From Verrucomicrobiota bacterium (GTDB taxonomy: Bacteria > Verrucomicrobiota > Verrucomicrobiia > Limisphaerales > UBA1096), in contig JASLKI010000018.1 in the NCBI GenBank assembly GCA_030747575.1, positions 1 through 18,505 on the forward strand: a stretch of 18,505 nucleotides of DNA, in the 5' to 3' direction. The position numbers and the translations under genes are program-made. Positions 6,483-14,869 of this stretch are shown here, one piece after another. The number at the start of each line of letters is the position of its first letter. Position 1 is the stretch's first letter. Below the pieces are notes generated by a model that worked only from the letters and a program-made list of their open reading frames with translations, was not told where the DNA came from and searched no databases.

Positions 6483-6702
6483 ATGATAGACTTCCTAATC
6501 ACAACAATCGCAGCCGTGCTTCTGGTGGGGTGGGGGGAGTCGAAGTCACTAAACCGCCGGCAGCACTCTCGCCGATGAAGTCACCTTCGGCATCCCGTGG
6601 TAGGCCGGCGACCTCGCATCGGTTGCCAACTACGTTGCCATGCACGGCCGTCGCACCTTCAGCGGCACCCGAAAAACCCTCACCTCATTCTTTGCCGCAT
6701 GA
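6483..6702 (+). pseudogene. Degenerate ankyrin-lipoprotein gene
   Basis: It starts with MIDFLITTIAAVLLVGWGES, clearly the family signal peptide, but the lipobox Cys is Trp (TGT to TGG), and that frame stops at 6576-6578. After a +1 shift the DNA reads DEVTFGIPW-stop-AGDLASVANYVAMHG and ends with tandem TGA codons at 6700. AGDLASVANYVAMHG is loosely like an ankyrin helix pair, but this is weak. One missense, one frameshift and one nonsense change make it a pseudogene. No other gene is seen between 6470 and 6787. Confidence 0.55.
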
Positions 6703-6787
6703 TGAATATTGTAGTTTCGGTTAGGGTGACCTTCTTCTTAATTTTCTAAGCTATTGCGTTTTCATTACCTCAACTGCTCCATTCGAG

Positions 6788-7966
6788 ATGAGCCAACGGT
6801 TTGATGTAATCATTATCGGCGCAGGGGGTGCCGGGCTGATGTGCGCAATGACTGCGGGTCAACGTGGCCGTTCTGTGGCTGTGCTGGAGCACAACGATCG
6901 CATCGGTAAAAAAATTCTAATCTCGGGTGGAGGGCGGTGCAATTTCACAAATCTCGATGTGGGACCGGAGAATTATATTTCCAGTAACTCGCACTTTTGT
7001 CGCTCAGCGCTTTCGCGTTATCAAGCGGGTGAATTCATTGAACTGGTTCGCAAACACGGCATAGAGTTTTTCGAGAAAACGTTGGGCCAACTTTTTTGCA
7101 AGCATTCCTCTCGGCAAATTTTAAAGCTGATCGAGGACGAATGTCGCGATGCGGGTGTAGAGATATTTTCCAAATGCAGTGTCGATACACTTAAAGGGAA
7201 AAGCGGGTTTCAGTTGCAAACATCGCAAGGCTGTTTTGAATGCGATTCACTCGTAATCGCCACAGGCGCGCTTTCTTTTCCCGTACTTGGAGCTACGGAT
7301 TTTGGTTATCGTGTTGCGAAACAATTTGGCGTGCCAATCATTGAGCCGCGTCCCGGGTTGGTGCCGGTCGTTCCCCAGCTTGAAGACGGCTCGCCTTGGC
7401 CATTCAAAGAGCTTTCCGGCATTTCGATGGATTGCATTGCCAGCGCGGGTGGCCAGTCGTTTCGTGAACACCTACTCTTCACTCAGCGCGGACTGAGCGG
7501 GCCGGCGGTATTGCAGGTGTCCAATTATTGCAGGCCGGGCGAGACTTTTACGTTGAATTTATTGCCGGACGAAACCTCAACCGCATTACTGGACGACGCT
7601 CGGCAATCACGACAAACCGCTGTTCGTTGGCTGGGAAAGCGGTTTCCCAAACGGTTCGCAGATGCCTTTGCGAAGCAATTTGTGCCGGAGAAACCGATGG
7701 CGCAAATGAAACAAACAGATCGCGAGCGGCTGGTTAAGCAGTTGTTCGAGTGGAAGTTGATCATCGCAAAAACCGAGGGCTACGCCAAAGCAGAAGTCAC
7801 CGTGGGCGGTGTGGATACTAATGCGCTGTCTTCTAAAACCATGGAGTGCCGCGAGATATTAGGGCTCTATTTCATCGGCGAGGTGATGGACGTCACCGGC
7901 TGGCTTGGTGGATATAATTTCCAATGGGCTTGGGCCAGTGGTCATGCGGCAGGTCAGAAGGTTTGA
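6788..7966 (+). CDS. HI0933/BaiN-like FAD-dependent oxidoreductase
   Basis: A 392-aa flavoprotein of the HI0933 (YhiN/BaiN/RdsA) family, of normal length. The N-terminus is a Rossmann FAD site (DVIIIGAGGAGLMCAMTAGQ, dinucleotide-binding GxGxxG near residues 11-16). The family signature GKKILISGGGRCNFTN lies at about 41-56, LVIATGALSFPVLGATDFGY at about 155-175, LLFTQRGLSGPAVLQ at about 230, and the C-terminal GLYFIGEVMDVTGWLGGYNF closing the FAD site. Members are cytoplasmic flavoenzymes. Some reduce bile-acid intermediates or related enones, but most have no known substrate, so none is assigned. The gene stands alone, with 85 bases between it and the upstream pseudogene, and only a weak GAG upstream of the ATG. 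It is the most housekeeping-like gene of the left half. Confidence 0.92.
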   Translation: MSQRFDVIIIGAGGAGLMCAMTAGQRGRSVAVLEHNDRIGKKILISGGGRCNFTNLDVGPENYISSNSHFCRSALSRYQAGEFIELVRKHGIEFFEKTLGQLFCKHSSRQILKLIEDECRDAGVEIFSKCSVDTLKGKSGFQLQTSQGCFECDSLVIATGALSFPVLGATDFGYRVAKQFGVPIIEPRPGLVPVVPQLEDGSPWPFKELSGISMDCIASAGGQSFREHLLFTQRGLSGPAVLQVSNYCRPGETFTLNLLPDETSTALLDDARQSRQTAVRWLGKRFPKRFADAFAKQFVPEKPMAQMKQTDRERLVKQLFEWKLIIAKTEGYAKAEVTVGGVDTNALSSKTMECREILGLYFIGEVMDVTGWLGGYNFQWAWASGHAAGQKV

Positions 7967-8163
7967 TCTTCAATGATGAAGACTGTTACTGCGGTTCGGT
8001 AATGGTAATTAGTCAATGCTGAAAAGGTCATATAAGTGAACAAGAGCATTTGTTTTATGGGAGAAAGAGGTGTCTCAAATTGCAAGGAAAGCTTTCAAGA
8101 AGGATGAGAGGCTGTTGCAGAAGCGTTATTGCACCCCCGATGCCAAGAGTACGATTCTTTGGT

Positions 8164-8240
<77 letters not shown>

Positions 8241-8247
8241 GTTTTTC

Positions 8248-8270
8248 AACCCTCGATTTCTCGATGGTTT
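8248..8270 (+). terminator. Terminator-like hairpin after the tRNA copy
   Basis: AACCCTCGA (8248-8256) pairs with TCGATGGTT (8261-8269), with one C-T mismatch and a four-base loop. The T tract is short, with a better one at 8276-8281. The left arm is shared with the hairpins at 18 and 1360. Confidence 0.5.
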
Positions 8271-8336
8271 CAGTTGTTTTTGTAACCCAGTTGTCACATT
8301 TTGTGTCTGTGTAGTCGCAATCTCAGTTTAACTAAG

Positions 8337-10178
8337 ATGACCAATATTAAAAAGCAAAGTTGTAATGGTAATAGGATATCAGGTTTTTTCGCAACGAGCC
8401 TGACTTTAATGATCGCCATGGTGCCTTGTCTGAACTCTGTCGTAGGAGTAGAGCTGAAGGTTGATGATCTCTTTCGCTTCGATCATCTTCTTGAAATCCG
8501 GATTAAAATGTTGCCTTCAGACTGGAGTAAACTTCGTAAAGAAAGTGATAGAGGCAATGGAGGATTCGCTCGCATATTCGGTGGTAGTCGTTCAAGCGGG
8601 AATCGTTTCAACTTGTACAAGGCAGATATCACTATCGATGGCAATACGATCTCAAACGTAGGCGTACGAACCAAGGGTTTCATAGGTTCATTAAATCCGG
8701 AGCGTCCATCCCTAAAGGTGAAATTTGACGAATATCTGGATCAATCCCCAGTTGAAGGACTCGACCGTCTAACACTGAACAACAATGTACAGGACGAATC
8801 GCTTGCCAGCCAATATCTCACTTACAAGCTTTTTAATAAAGCGGGCATCCCCGCCCCAAGGCTTAGCTATGCGAAAGTAACCGTTAATGGAGAGTATCTT
8901 GGAGTCTATACCCATGTTGAATCAGTAAGGGCCCCATTCATTAAACGCCATTTTGGAGACTACTCAGGTGAGTTCTATGAGGGCACAATCGCTGATTTTT
9001 ATCCGAAAGCAGTTGAAAACATCGAAGCCAAGAACAAGCACACTAAGAAAGACAGGACTCAGGCAAAAAAACTCGCTCAGATCCTTGAGACCAAAGAGAG
9101 CTTTAACTTAGGCAAGGCGGAGAAGTACGTCAACGTCGACCAGTTTATCAAGTTCTGGGCAATGGAGAGTCTTCTTGGTTTTTGGGATGGCTACACCAAC
9201 AATCAAAACAATTATTATGCTTACGCCAGTCCTAAGGATGACATGCGATTCCATTTCATGCCATGGGGTGCGGACGGTGCCTTTACCGAGAGTAGGGGGC
9301 CATTTAGTCGATTCAGAGGAGATGGCAATGAACCAAAATCAGTTTATACGCAGAGTATGCTCGCCAATCGCCTCTTTCAACTCGACGGGGTTCGCAACCG
9401 TTACAAGGCGGCACTGGAGGATATCTTAATGGATGTGTGGAACGAGGAGGAAATCAAAGATGATGTGAAACTTATCCACGCTTTGACCCGGAATCATCTT
9501 CATCCCCGACAGGACCGTATAGATCAAGGTATTAGCCGATTGATTGCATTCGTTGAAGATCGACGTTCCAGTATCGAATCAGAACTTCAGGATTGGCCTG
9601 TCCAAGTTCAAAACGGTCCCAGAATCCCAAGATATTCTGTCGAAATCGGAAAATTAAATGGATGGTTTGATACCACTTGGAAAAGTGAACGTTTGCGGGA
9701 CGTCACTGGCCTGGGCAAAGCTGAACTTGAACTTACGCTAAATGGCGAACAAGTGACTTTTTCAAGTCTGGGAGTTTTGGGACAACCTGAGGAATCTCGG
9801 AGATGGTTTGGAGGAAGGGGTAGGGGGCGTTCTGAACAAACGCGGAAACTAAATCCAACTATCACTTTTCAGGGTGTCAGTGAAGATAAGAGTCAACAGG
9901 TGGAAATAACGCTGACAATCAACGGTAAGGACTTTGAATCCGGGAAAAAGAACGTGCCGTTCCAAGGTTCCCTTACGGTGTTAAATGCCGATGAGGATGA
10001 AAACGAATTTGGGTTCAGCAGGTTCATGTCAATGAAGGCCCTAGATGGGGTATTCAAACTGAGTGAAGCCGAAATGAATGAGGGGGGTGCCGTTGCTGGT
10101 ACATTAAAGATGAATATAAATGAAAGCCGGGGCGGGTTTAACTTTGGAGAAGGCCGCGGCAGAGGTTTGAGACGCTGA
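8337..10178 (+). CDS. Secreted CotH-kinase-family protein
   Basis: A 613-aa protein with an N-terminal signal or anchor (about residues 15-37). The CotH domain spans about 45-420: GFIGSLNPERPSLKVKFDEY, LDRLTLNNNVQDESLASQYL, KAGIPAPRLSYAKVTVNGEY, LGVYTHVE, KFWAMESLLGFWDGYTNNQN, FHFMPWGADGAF. CotH proteins are atypical protein kinases first known from Bacillus spores; in PVC bacteria they are common, usually secreted, with unknown substrates. Where many members have PWDxD, this one has PWGAD, so one presumed metal-binding Asp is Gly. About 200 C-terminal residues are beta-rich, with two Gly/Arg-rich patches (RRWFGGRGRGRSEQ and FNFGEGRGRGLRR). I chose ATG 8337 over 8301 because it gives a cleaner signal peptide. 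It starts 67 bases after the tRNA terminator and ends a single-gene unit. Confidence 0.85.
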   Translation: MTNIKKQSCNGNRISGFFATSLTLMIAMVPCLNSVVGVELKVDDLFRFDHLLEIRIKMLPSDWSKLRKESDRGNGGFARIFGGSRSSGNRFNLYKADITIDGNTISNVGVRTKGFIGSLNPERPSLKVKFDEYLDQSPVEGLDRLTLNNNVQDESLASQYLTYKLFNKAGIPAPRLSYAKVTVNGEYLGVYTHVESVRAPFIKRHFGDYSGEFYEGTIADFYPKAVENIEAKNKHTKKDRTQAKKLAQILETKESFNLGKAEKYVNVDQFIKFWAMESLLGFWDGYTNNQNNYYAYASPKDDMRFHFMPWGADGAFTESRGPFSRFRGDGNEPKSVYTQSMLANRLFQLDGVRNRYKAALEDILMDVWNEEEIKDDVKLIHALTRNHLHPRQDRIDQGISRLIAFVEDRRSSIESELQDWPVQVQNGPRIPRYSVEIGKLNGWFDTTWKSERLRDVTGLGKAELELTLNGEQVTFSSLGVLGQPEESRRWFGGRGRGRSEQTRKLNPTITFQGVSEDKSQQVEITLTINGKDFESGKKNVPFQGSLTVLNADEDENEFGFSRFMSMKALDGVFKLSEAEMNEGGAVAGTLKMNINESRGGFNFGEGRGRGLRR

Positions 10179-10500
10179 CGGTCAAGAGAAGATAGGGTGT
10201 TTCAATTCACTCCCTTCAGGAATTATAACAACGTAGTGCCGGAGATTCAGGCAGGTAGGTAAAGGGTTTATGCCTTGATGGCAGATAAGATTGAAAGGCT
10301 TTGCAAGCCGGACATTCTCTTACGAAATTGTTCAGCCTACTGAAAACAGCCTTGTTGAAATATTAGCTATTGCGCGTCCTAAAGCTAAACTACTCAAAAA
10401 ACTCACTGGCGCTCCTTTTATTTAATAAAGCAATTACAGGCTAATCTCTGTTTTTAGCCTTCGCATTTCCGGAGTACGCCGGTAATATTGTTGTGTTCCG
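10179..10500. other. Intergenic region, no gene recognised
   Basis: About 320 AT-rich bases between the CotH-like gene and the DUF1501 gene, with stops in all frames and no family signature. One perfect inverted repeat is present: AGGCTAA at 10438-10444 with TTAGCCT at 10454-10460, nine-base loop, no T tract on the + strand. It could be a weak terminator or operator-like site. A promoter for the downstream block must lie here or be missing; I cannot point to one with confidence. Confidence 0.5.
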
Positions 10501-11940
10501 ATGAACTCTGCTAGTGGTTCAAATCGAAGGGAGTTTCTTTCTCGTGCTTGGAATGGTATCGGTGCCATGGGCCTAGGTGGTGTGGCGTTCGATGACATAC
10601 TAGCCGGTACGCCCAATGGCCCTTTTTCAGCCAGCACCAGCCATTTTCCACGAAAAGCCAAGAGCTGCATTTTCCTTTTCATGCAGGGCGGGGTGAGCCA
10701 AATGGACTCGTTCGAGTACAAACCAAGGCTGCGCGAACTCCACGGCAAGCCGCTCTCCCGCATCCCGGATATTTCCGGCGAACTGCAGGGCCGCCTGTCT
10801 TTCCCTCATGTGACGATTGGCAGTCCGTTTGAGTTCGCCAAGCACGGGCAGAGCGGCCGCTGGTTGTCTGACCGTTTCCCTAACCTGGCCGGGCACGTGG
10901 ATGACCTTGCGTTTATTCACGGCATCAAGACGGACAACCAAAATCACGGGCCATCCACGCTGCATGTCACCACCGGCAGCCAGTTTCCCGGCAGCCCGTC
11001 GGTTGGCTCGTGGGTGGGCTACGGCCTGGGCAGCGGTAATCGCAATATGCCGGGCTACATGGTTATCCAAGACCCGCGCGGGGCGCCGGTCAACGGCGCG
11101 GCCGTCTGGAGCAACGGCTATCTGCCGGCGGCGTACCAGGGGACTTTACTTCGGCCAAGCGGTGCGCCCATCCTGAACCTTGGCTCCCCCAAGGGAGTGG
11201 GTCGCATCCGCCAGCGTCGCGAGTTGGATGCGTTGCAGTGGCTCAACAATCGCCACTTGGCCAAGCACGCGGACAACAGCGAACTGGAGGCGCGCATCAG
11301 CGCATACGAGCTGGCGTTCCGGATGCAGACCGAGGCGCCGGAGTTGGTGGACATCAGCAACGAGCCGGGGTATGTCCGCGACCTGTACGGTTTGGACAAT
11401 TCGACAACGGCCAGTTTTGGCCGCCAATGTCTTCTCGCCCGGCGAATGGTGGAGAGCGGCGTGCGCTACACGCTGTTGGTTCATGGTGTGCAGATCAGTT
11501 CCTCGAGTTGGGATGATCATGGAGACGTGAAAGGCGGCATGATCCGTCATTGTGCCGAGGTGGATCAGCCGGTATCAGGTTTGTTGGCGGATCTAAAGCA
11601 GCGGGGGCTTCTCGATGAGACGCTTGTAGTTTGGGCATCGGAGATGGGACGAACGCCGTTCAAGAATGGTGGCATGTCGGGGAGTCCCGGTCGCGAGCAC
11701 AATTCCTGGGCTTTGACCATGTGGATGGCGGGGGGAAACGTGAAAGGCGGAACCACCGTCGGCCAGACCGATGAGTTCAGCCTGCGCGGGATGGGTGAAA
11801 CGATCCATGTGAGTGATGTGCATGCGACCATTCTTGACCAGATGGGCCTCGACCATGAGCAGTTGACCTACCTTCACGCCGGCCTTGACCGCAAGCTGAC
11901 CGGCGTTGGGGGGAATGTTCTCAGCGGTATTTTTACCTGA
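10501..11940 (+). CDS. DUF1501 family protein, Tat-exported
   Basis: A 479-aa protein with a twin-arginine signal (NRREFLSRAW, Arg9-Arg10, then a hydrophobic stretch GIGAMGLGGVAF). The DUF1501 fold, related to the alkaline-phosphatase/sulfatase superfamily, is shown by SCIFLFMQGGVSQMDSFEYK, NHGPSTLHVTTGSQFPGSPS, CLLARRMVESGVRYTLLVHG, SWDDHGDVKGG, VVWASEMGRTPFKNGGMSG with REHN, and the closing DVHATILDQMGLDHEQLTYL. Length is normal. Function is unknown; in Planctomycetota and Verrucomicrobiota these genes almost always pair with DUF1549/DUF1553 genes, as here 15 bases downstream, implying a shared complex or pathway. Its end (HAGLDRKLTGVGGN) departs from the usual GRDFRLTDVEG ending, which the partial gene at 18374 retains. 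It opens the GC-rich right-hand block. Confidence 0.92.
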   Translation: MNSASGSNRREFLSRAWNGIGAMGLGGVAFDDILAGTPNGPFSASTSHFPRKAKSCIFLFMQGGVSQMDSFEYKPRLRELHGKPLSRIPDISGELQGRLSFPHVTIGSPFEFAKHGQSGRWLSDRFPNLAGHVDDLAFIHGIKTDNQNHGPSTLHVTTGSQFPGSPSVGSWVGYGLGSGNRNMPGYMVIQDPRGAPVNGAAVWSNGYLPAAYQGTLLRPSGAPILNLGSPKGVGRIRQRRELDALQWLNNRHLAKHADNSELEARISAYELAFRMQTEAPELVDISNEPGYVRDLYGLDNSTTASFGRQCLLARRMVESGVRYTLLVHGVQISSSSWDDHGDVKGGMIRHCAEVDQPVSGLLADLKQRGLLDETLVVWASEMGRTPFKNGGMSGSPGREHNSWALTMWMAGGNVKGGTTVGQTDEFSLRGMGETIHVSDVHATILDQMGLDHEQLTYLHAGLDRKLTGVGGNVLSGIFT

Positions 11941-11955
11941 CGGGAGTTTCAAACG

Positions 11956-14856
11956 ATGAGAGTGATACGATTCATTATCCTCTTCACTGCGGTGGTTGGC
12001 CAAGCGGAGGAAGCGGGGCCGGATCCGGAGCAGGGCAGGCATTGGCCGTTTACGCCGCTTGGCCAAGTGACGCCGCCGGTGGTCACGCAGACCAACTGGG
12101 TCAGCAACCCGGTTGACGCTTTCATCCTCTCCAAACTCGAGGCCAAGGGCATCGAGCCTGCGCCGTTGGCCAAGCGCCGGACACTCGTCCGCCGGCTGTA
12201 TTTTGATCTGCTCGGTGTCCCGCCTGCGCCGGATGTCGCCAATGCCTTCGTCAACGATCGCAACCCGCTCGCTTACGGACGCTTGGTCGATCGGCTGCTT
12301 AACGATCCACACTACGGCGAACGCTGGGGGCGCTACTGGCTCGATCTCGCGCGCTACGCCGACACCGCCGGCTATGAGGGAGACCCCGACATGCCGCACG
12401 CGTGGCGTTACCGCGACTATGTCATCGACTCGCTGAACCGCGACAAGCCGTACGACCTTTTCATCCGGGAGCAGATTGCCGGCGATGAGTTCAATGAAAT
12501 CATGGGTGCCGGCGAGTTGCCGGGCATGGATGCCGAGCGCACAGTTGCGCTGACATTTCTTCGGTTGGCGCCGTTTACCGAGCCGCGCGGTGACGAAACC
12601 CGGAACGAGTTGCTCAGCGAAATGACCTCGACGGTCAGCTCGGTTTTCCTTGGCCTCACGATAGGCTGTGCCCAGTGCCACGATCACAAATATGACGCCA
12701 TACCGATCGACGACTTCTACCGCATGCAGGCATTTTTCTCGACGGTGCAAATCCCGCCGCCCGAGCGTGGTGACGGTTTCCAGATTGGAGGCCCGTTGCC
12801 GGCCGGTTTTTATCGGCCCCACGCAAAGGCCTTGGTGGATGCCACTCGAGCTGGCATGCAGCGCGAAGTAGGCGAGGCCAAGCAGCAGTTGGTTAAACTG
12901 ACCAAACAACTCGAGTCGCGCATCGGCAAGTCTAATGCCGGTTTTGGGCTGCAGGTGTACGGTGGTGACTTGGGGAACGACTACTTTTTTGACAACGCAA
13001 ACGTCAACGATGGCAAACTGCACTTTGCCGTGGCCACGACGGATGGAAAACAATGGGCATTCTTCACCGACGGCAAACCGGCGGATAAACTGAACCAGCT
13101 AAGTGGGGGCAACAATGGCAAATGGTTCGGCGACATCGGTACGCCTGAGTACGTTAGAATCGGAGCCTCCGTCCAGGGTGGCGCCCACAAGGGAGCGTTT
13201 GCCGAGGTGCTGATTTACTCCCACTCGTTGGCTAAACGCGAAGTCGAGGCACTCTCCGGATACGTTGCGGCCAAGTACAAGGACCAAGGCCAAGCGCCTG
13301 AGCCGCCGACCGACGGGTTGCGCTTTTGGCTCGACGCTGCTGACGTCGATGCCAACGTCGAGACGCCGAATCCCGCCGTCGGGTCCCGCGTCAGCACGTG
13401 GGTTGATAAAGTGACGAAGACCCCGCTTGTCCAAGCTGAGGTTGGCCGTCAGCCCAGGCTTACGCGGCTTGGCCAGGCGCCAGCGCTGATGTTCGACAAG
13501 AGTCTTCTCAAGGCCAAGATCACGCGGGATGGGGCGATCCAGTTTCTCGGCGATCAAGTCGGTTCGATCGTCGTTATCTTCTCCGCCGAGCACACAGGCG
13601 AAGGCTACGGCTTTGAGGTTGGCGGCGCGGGTGACATTGTAGCAACTTTCATAAATCCCACTGCGGGAAACGATCGCAAATTGCGCGATTACATACAGGA
13701 TTACACCAGCGATCTTTTCACCAAAAAGGAGCGTGATCTTTTTTATCGACTGGAAAACCGTGAGCGTTTCGTGAAGCAACACCTAAAGAGGCTCAAGCCG
13801 GTTGCCATGTCGCTGCGCCACTCGTTTGGACCACCGTACGAGCCAGGCGTGCCGGTCACGACTGTCAAACTGCGAGGCGAGTACGACAACCACGGGCTGG
13901 TTGTGAAGGCCGGTTTTCCGGGCATCTTCACCGGCCACGACAAACCGGCGGCCATACGGCTTGATCCGTTCAAGCGCTGGCCGACGCGCAGTCGGCGCAT
14001 GGCCCTGGCCAAGTGGATCGCCAGCGCGGACAACCCGCTCACCGCGCGTGTGATGATGAATCGTCTTTGGGTTGGCCACTTCGGCCGCGGCATTGTCAAG
14101 ACGCCGAGCGACTTTGGGAAGCTTAGCGGGGGCGCGACGCATCCGGAGTTGCTCGACTGGCTGGCCAGGCGTTTTGTCGACAGTGGCTGGAGCCTCAAGG
14201 CTATGCACCGGATCATCGTTACCTCAAGCACCTACCGACAGTCGTCGCTGGTGGAGAATCATACGGCTACAACAGTCGATCCGATGAATGACCTATGGTG
14301 GAGCTACGAACAACGCCGACTCGACGCCGAGGCGATCCGCGACAGCGTGCTGGCGGTGAGCGGCCGGTTGAATCCGGAACTGTACGGCCTGCCGATCTTC
14401 CCGCCGTTGCCGGGCGACATCGCCGAGACGGTAAAGTATTCCGAGAACAAGTGGGACACCCAACTCGACCACGCCGGCCGCAAGCGCAGCATTTACATTT
14501 ACCAGCAACGCACGCTGAACATGCCGTTCATGCAGGCGTTTGACTCAACCGTGTGCGACGAGTCGCGACCGCGCCGGCGCACCTCCATCACGCCGCTGCA
14601 GGCGTTGTCGCTATTCAACGGCGACTTTGTGAATGAGGAAGCCGACGCCTTGGCCAGGCGTATCCGCCGTGAGGCAGGGGAGGGAAAGGGGGAGCAAGTG
14701 CGCTTGGCCTATCGCCTGGCCTTCTCCCGTTCGCCAAACACGGAGGAAACCGAGCATTTCGTGAAATTTCTCGCCCAAGCGGAGGGAGCAGACGATGCGT
14801 TGGTCGGTTTTTGTCGCGTCCTGCTGAACGCCAGCGAATTTGTTTACATCGACTGA
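11956..14856 (+). CDS. DUF1549/DUF1553 (PSCyt2-PSD1) protein with inserted LamG-like region
   Basis: A 966-aa exported protein; a hydrophobic start (RVIRFIILFTAVVG) acts as signal. Residues about 50-280 are DUF1549/PSCyt2 (NPVDAFILSKLEAKG, RRLYFDLLGVPP, DPHYGERWGRYWLDLARYAD), including a heme-type CAQCH at 238-242. Residues about 340-590 resemble a concanavalin/LamG-like insert (GKLHFAVATTDGKQWAFFTD, GAFAEVLIYSHSLAKREVEA, GLRFWLDAADVD). Residues about 670-966 are DUF1553/PSD1 (DNPLTARVMMNRLWVGHFGR, ATHPELLDWLARRFVDSGWS, RRTSITPLQALSLFNGDFVN). The usual N-terminal PSCyt1 cytochrome domain is missing. Such proteins are presumed to act with DUF1501 proteins at the cell surface or in the periplasm; the chemistry is unknown. 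GGGAG lies nine bases before the ATG. It lies 15 bases after the DUF1501 gene and 13 before the next, an operon-like arrangement. Confidence 0.92.
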   Translation: MRVIRFIILFTAVVGQAEEAGPDPEQGRHWPFTPLGQVTPPVVTQTNWVSNPVDAFILSKLEAKGIEPAPLAKRRTLVRRLYFDLLGVPPAPDVANAFVNDRNPLAYGRLVDRLLNDPHYGERWGRYWLDLARYADTAGYEGDPDMPHAWRYRDYVIDSLNRDKPYDLFIREQIAGDEFNEIMGAGELPGMDAERTVALTFLRLAPFTEPRGDETRNELLSEMTSTVSSVFLGLTIGCAQCHDHKYDAIPIDDFYRMQAFFSTVQIPPPERGDGFQIGGPLPAGFYRPHAKALVDATRAGMQREVGEAKQQLVKLTKQLESRIGKSNAGFGLQVYGGDLGNDYFFDNANVNDGKLHFAVATTDGKQWAFFTDGKPADKLNQLSGGNNGKWFGDIGTPEYVRIGASVQGGAHKGAFAEVLIYSHSLAKREVEALSGYVAAKYKDQGQAPEPPTDGLRFWLDAADVDANVETPNPAVGSRVSTWVDKVTKTPLVQAEVGRQPRLTRLGQAPALMFDKSLLKAKITRDGAIQFLGDQVGSIVVIFSAEHTGEGYGFEVGGAGDIVATFINPTAGNDRKLRDYIQDYTSDLFTKKERDLFYRLENRERFVKQHLKRLKPVAMSLRHSFGPPYEPGVPVTTVKLRGEYDNHGLVVKAGFPGIFTGHDKPAAIRLDPFKRWPTRSRRMALAKWIASADNPLTARVMMNRLWVGHFGRGIVKTPSDFGKLSGGATHPELLDWLARRFVDSGWSLKAMHRIIVTSSTYRQSSLVENHTATTVDPMNDLWWSYEQRRLDAEAIRDSVLAVSGRLNPELYGLPIFPPLPGDIAETVKYSENKWDTQLDHAGRKRSIYIYQQRTLNMPFMQAFDSTVCDESRPRRRTSITPLQALSLFNGDFVNEEADALARRIRREAGEGKGEQVRLAYRLAFSRSPNTEETEHFVKFLAQAEGADDALVGFCRVLLNASEFVYID

Positions 14857-14869
14857 ACCGTATTTCACC

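Noticed and set aside
2691..6527. The junction repeats as integron attC sites
   Set aside because: They are clearly coding-derived (signal peptide and ankyrin tail) and show no attC-type paired R/L boxes or integron integrase. Homologous recombination between duplicated genes explains them more simply.
11593..13053. Long minus-strand ORF (486 aa) opposite the DUF1501 and DUF1549 genes
   Set aside because: It is a shadow of GC-rich coding DNA; the + strand frames carry clear domain motifs, and this frame has no recognisable family.
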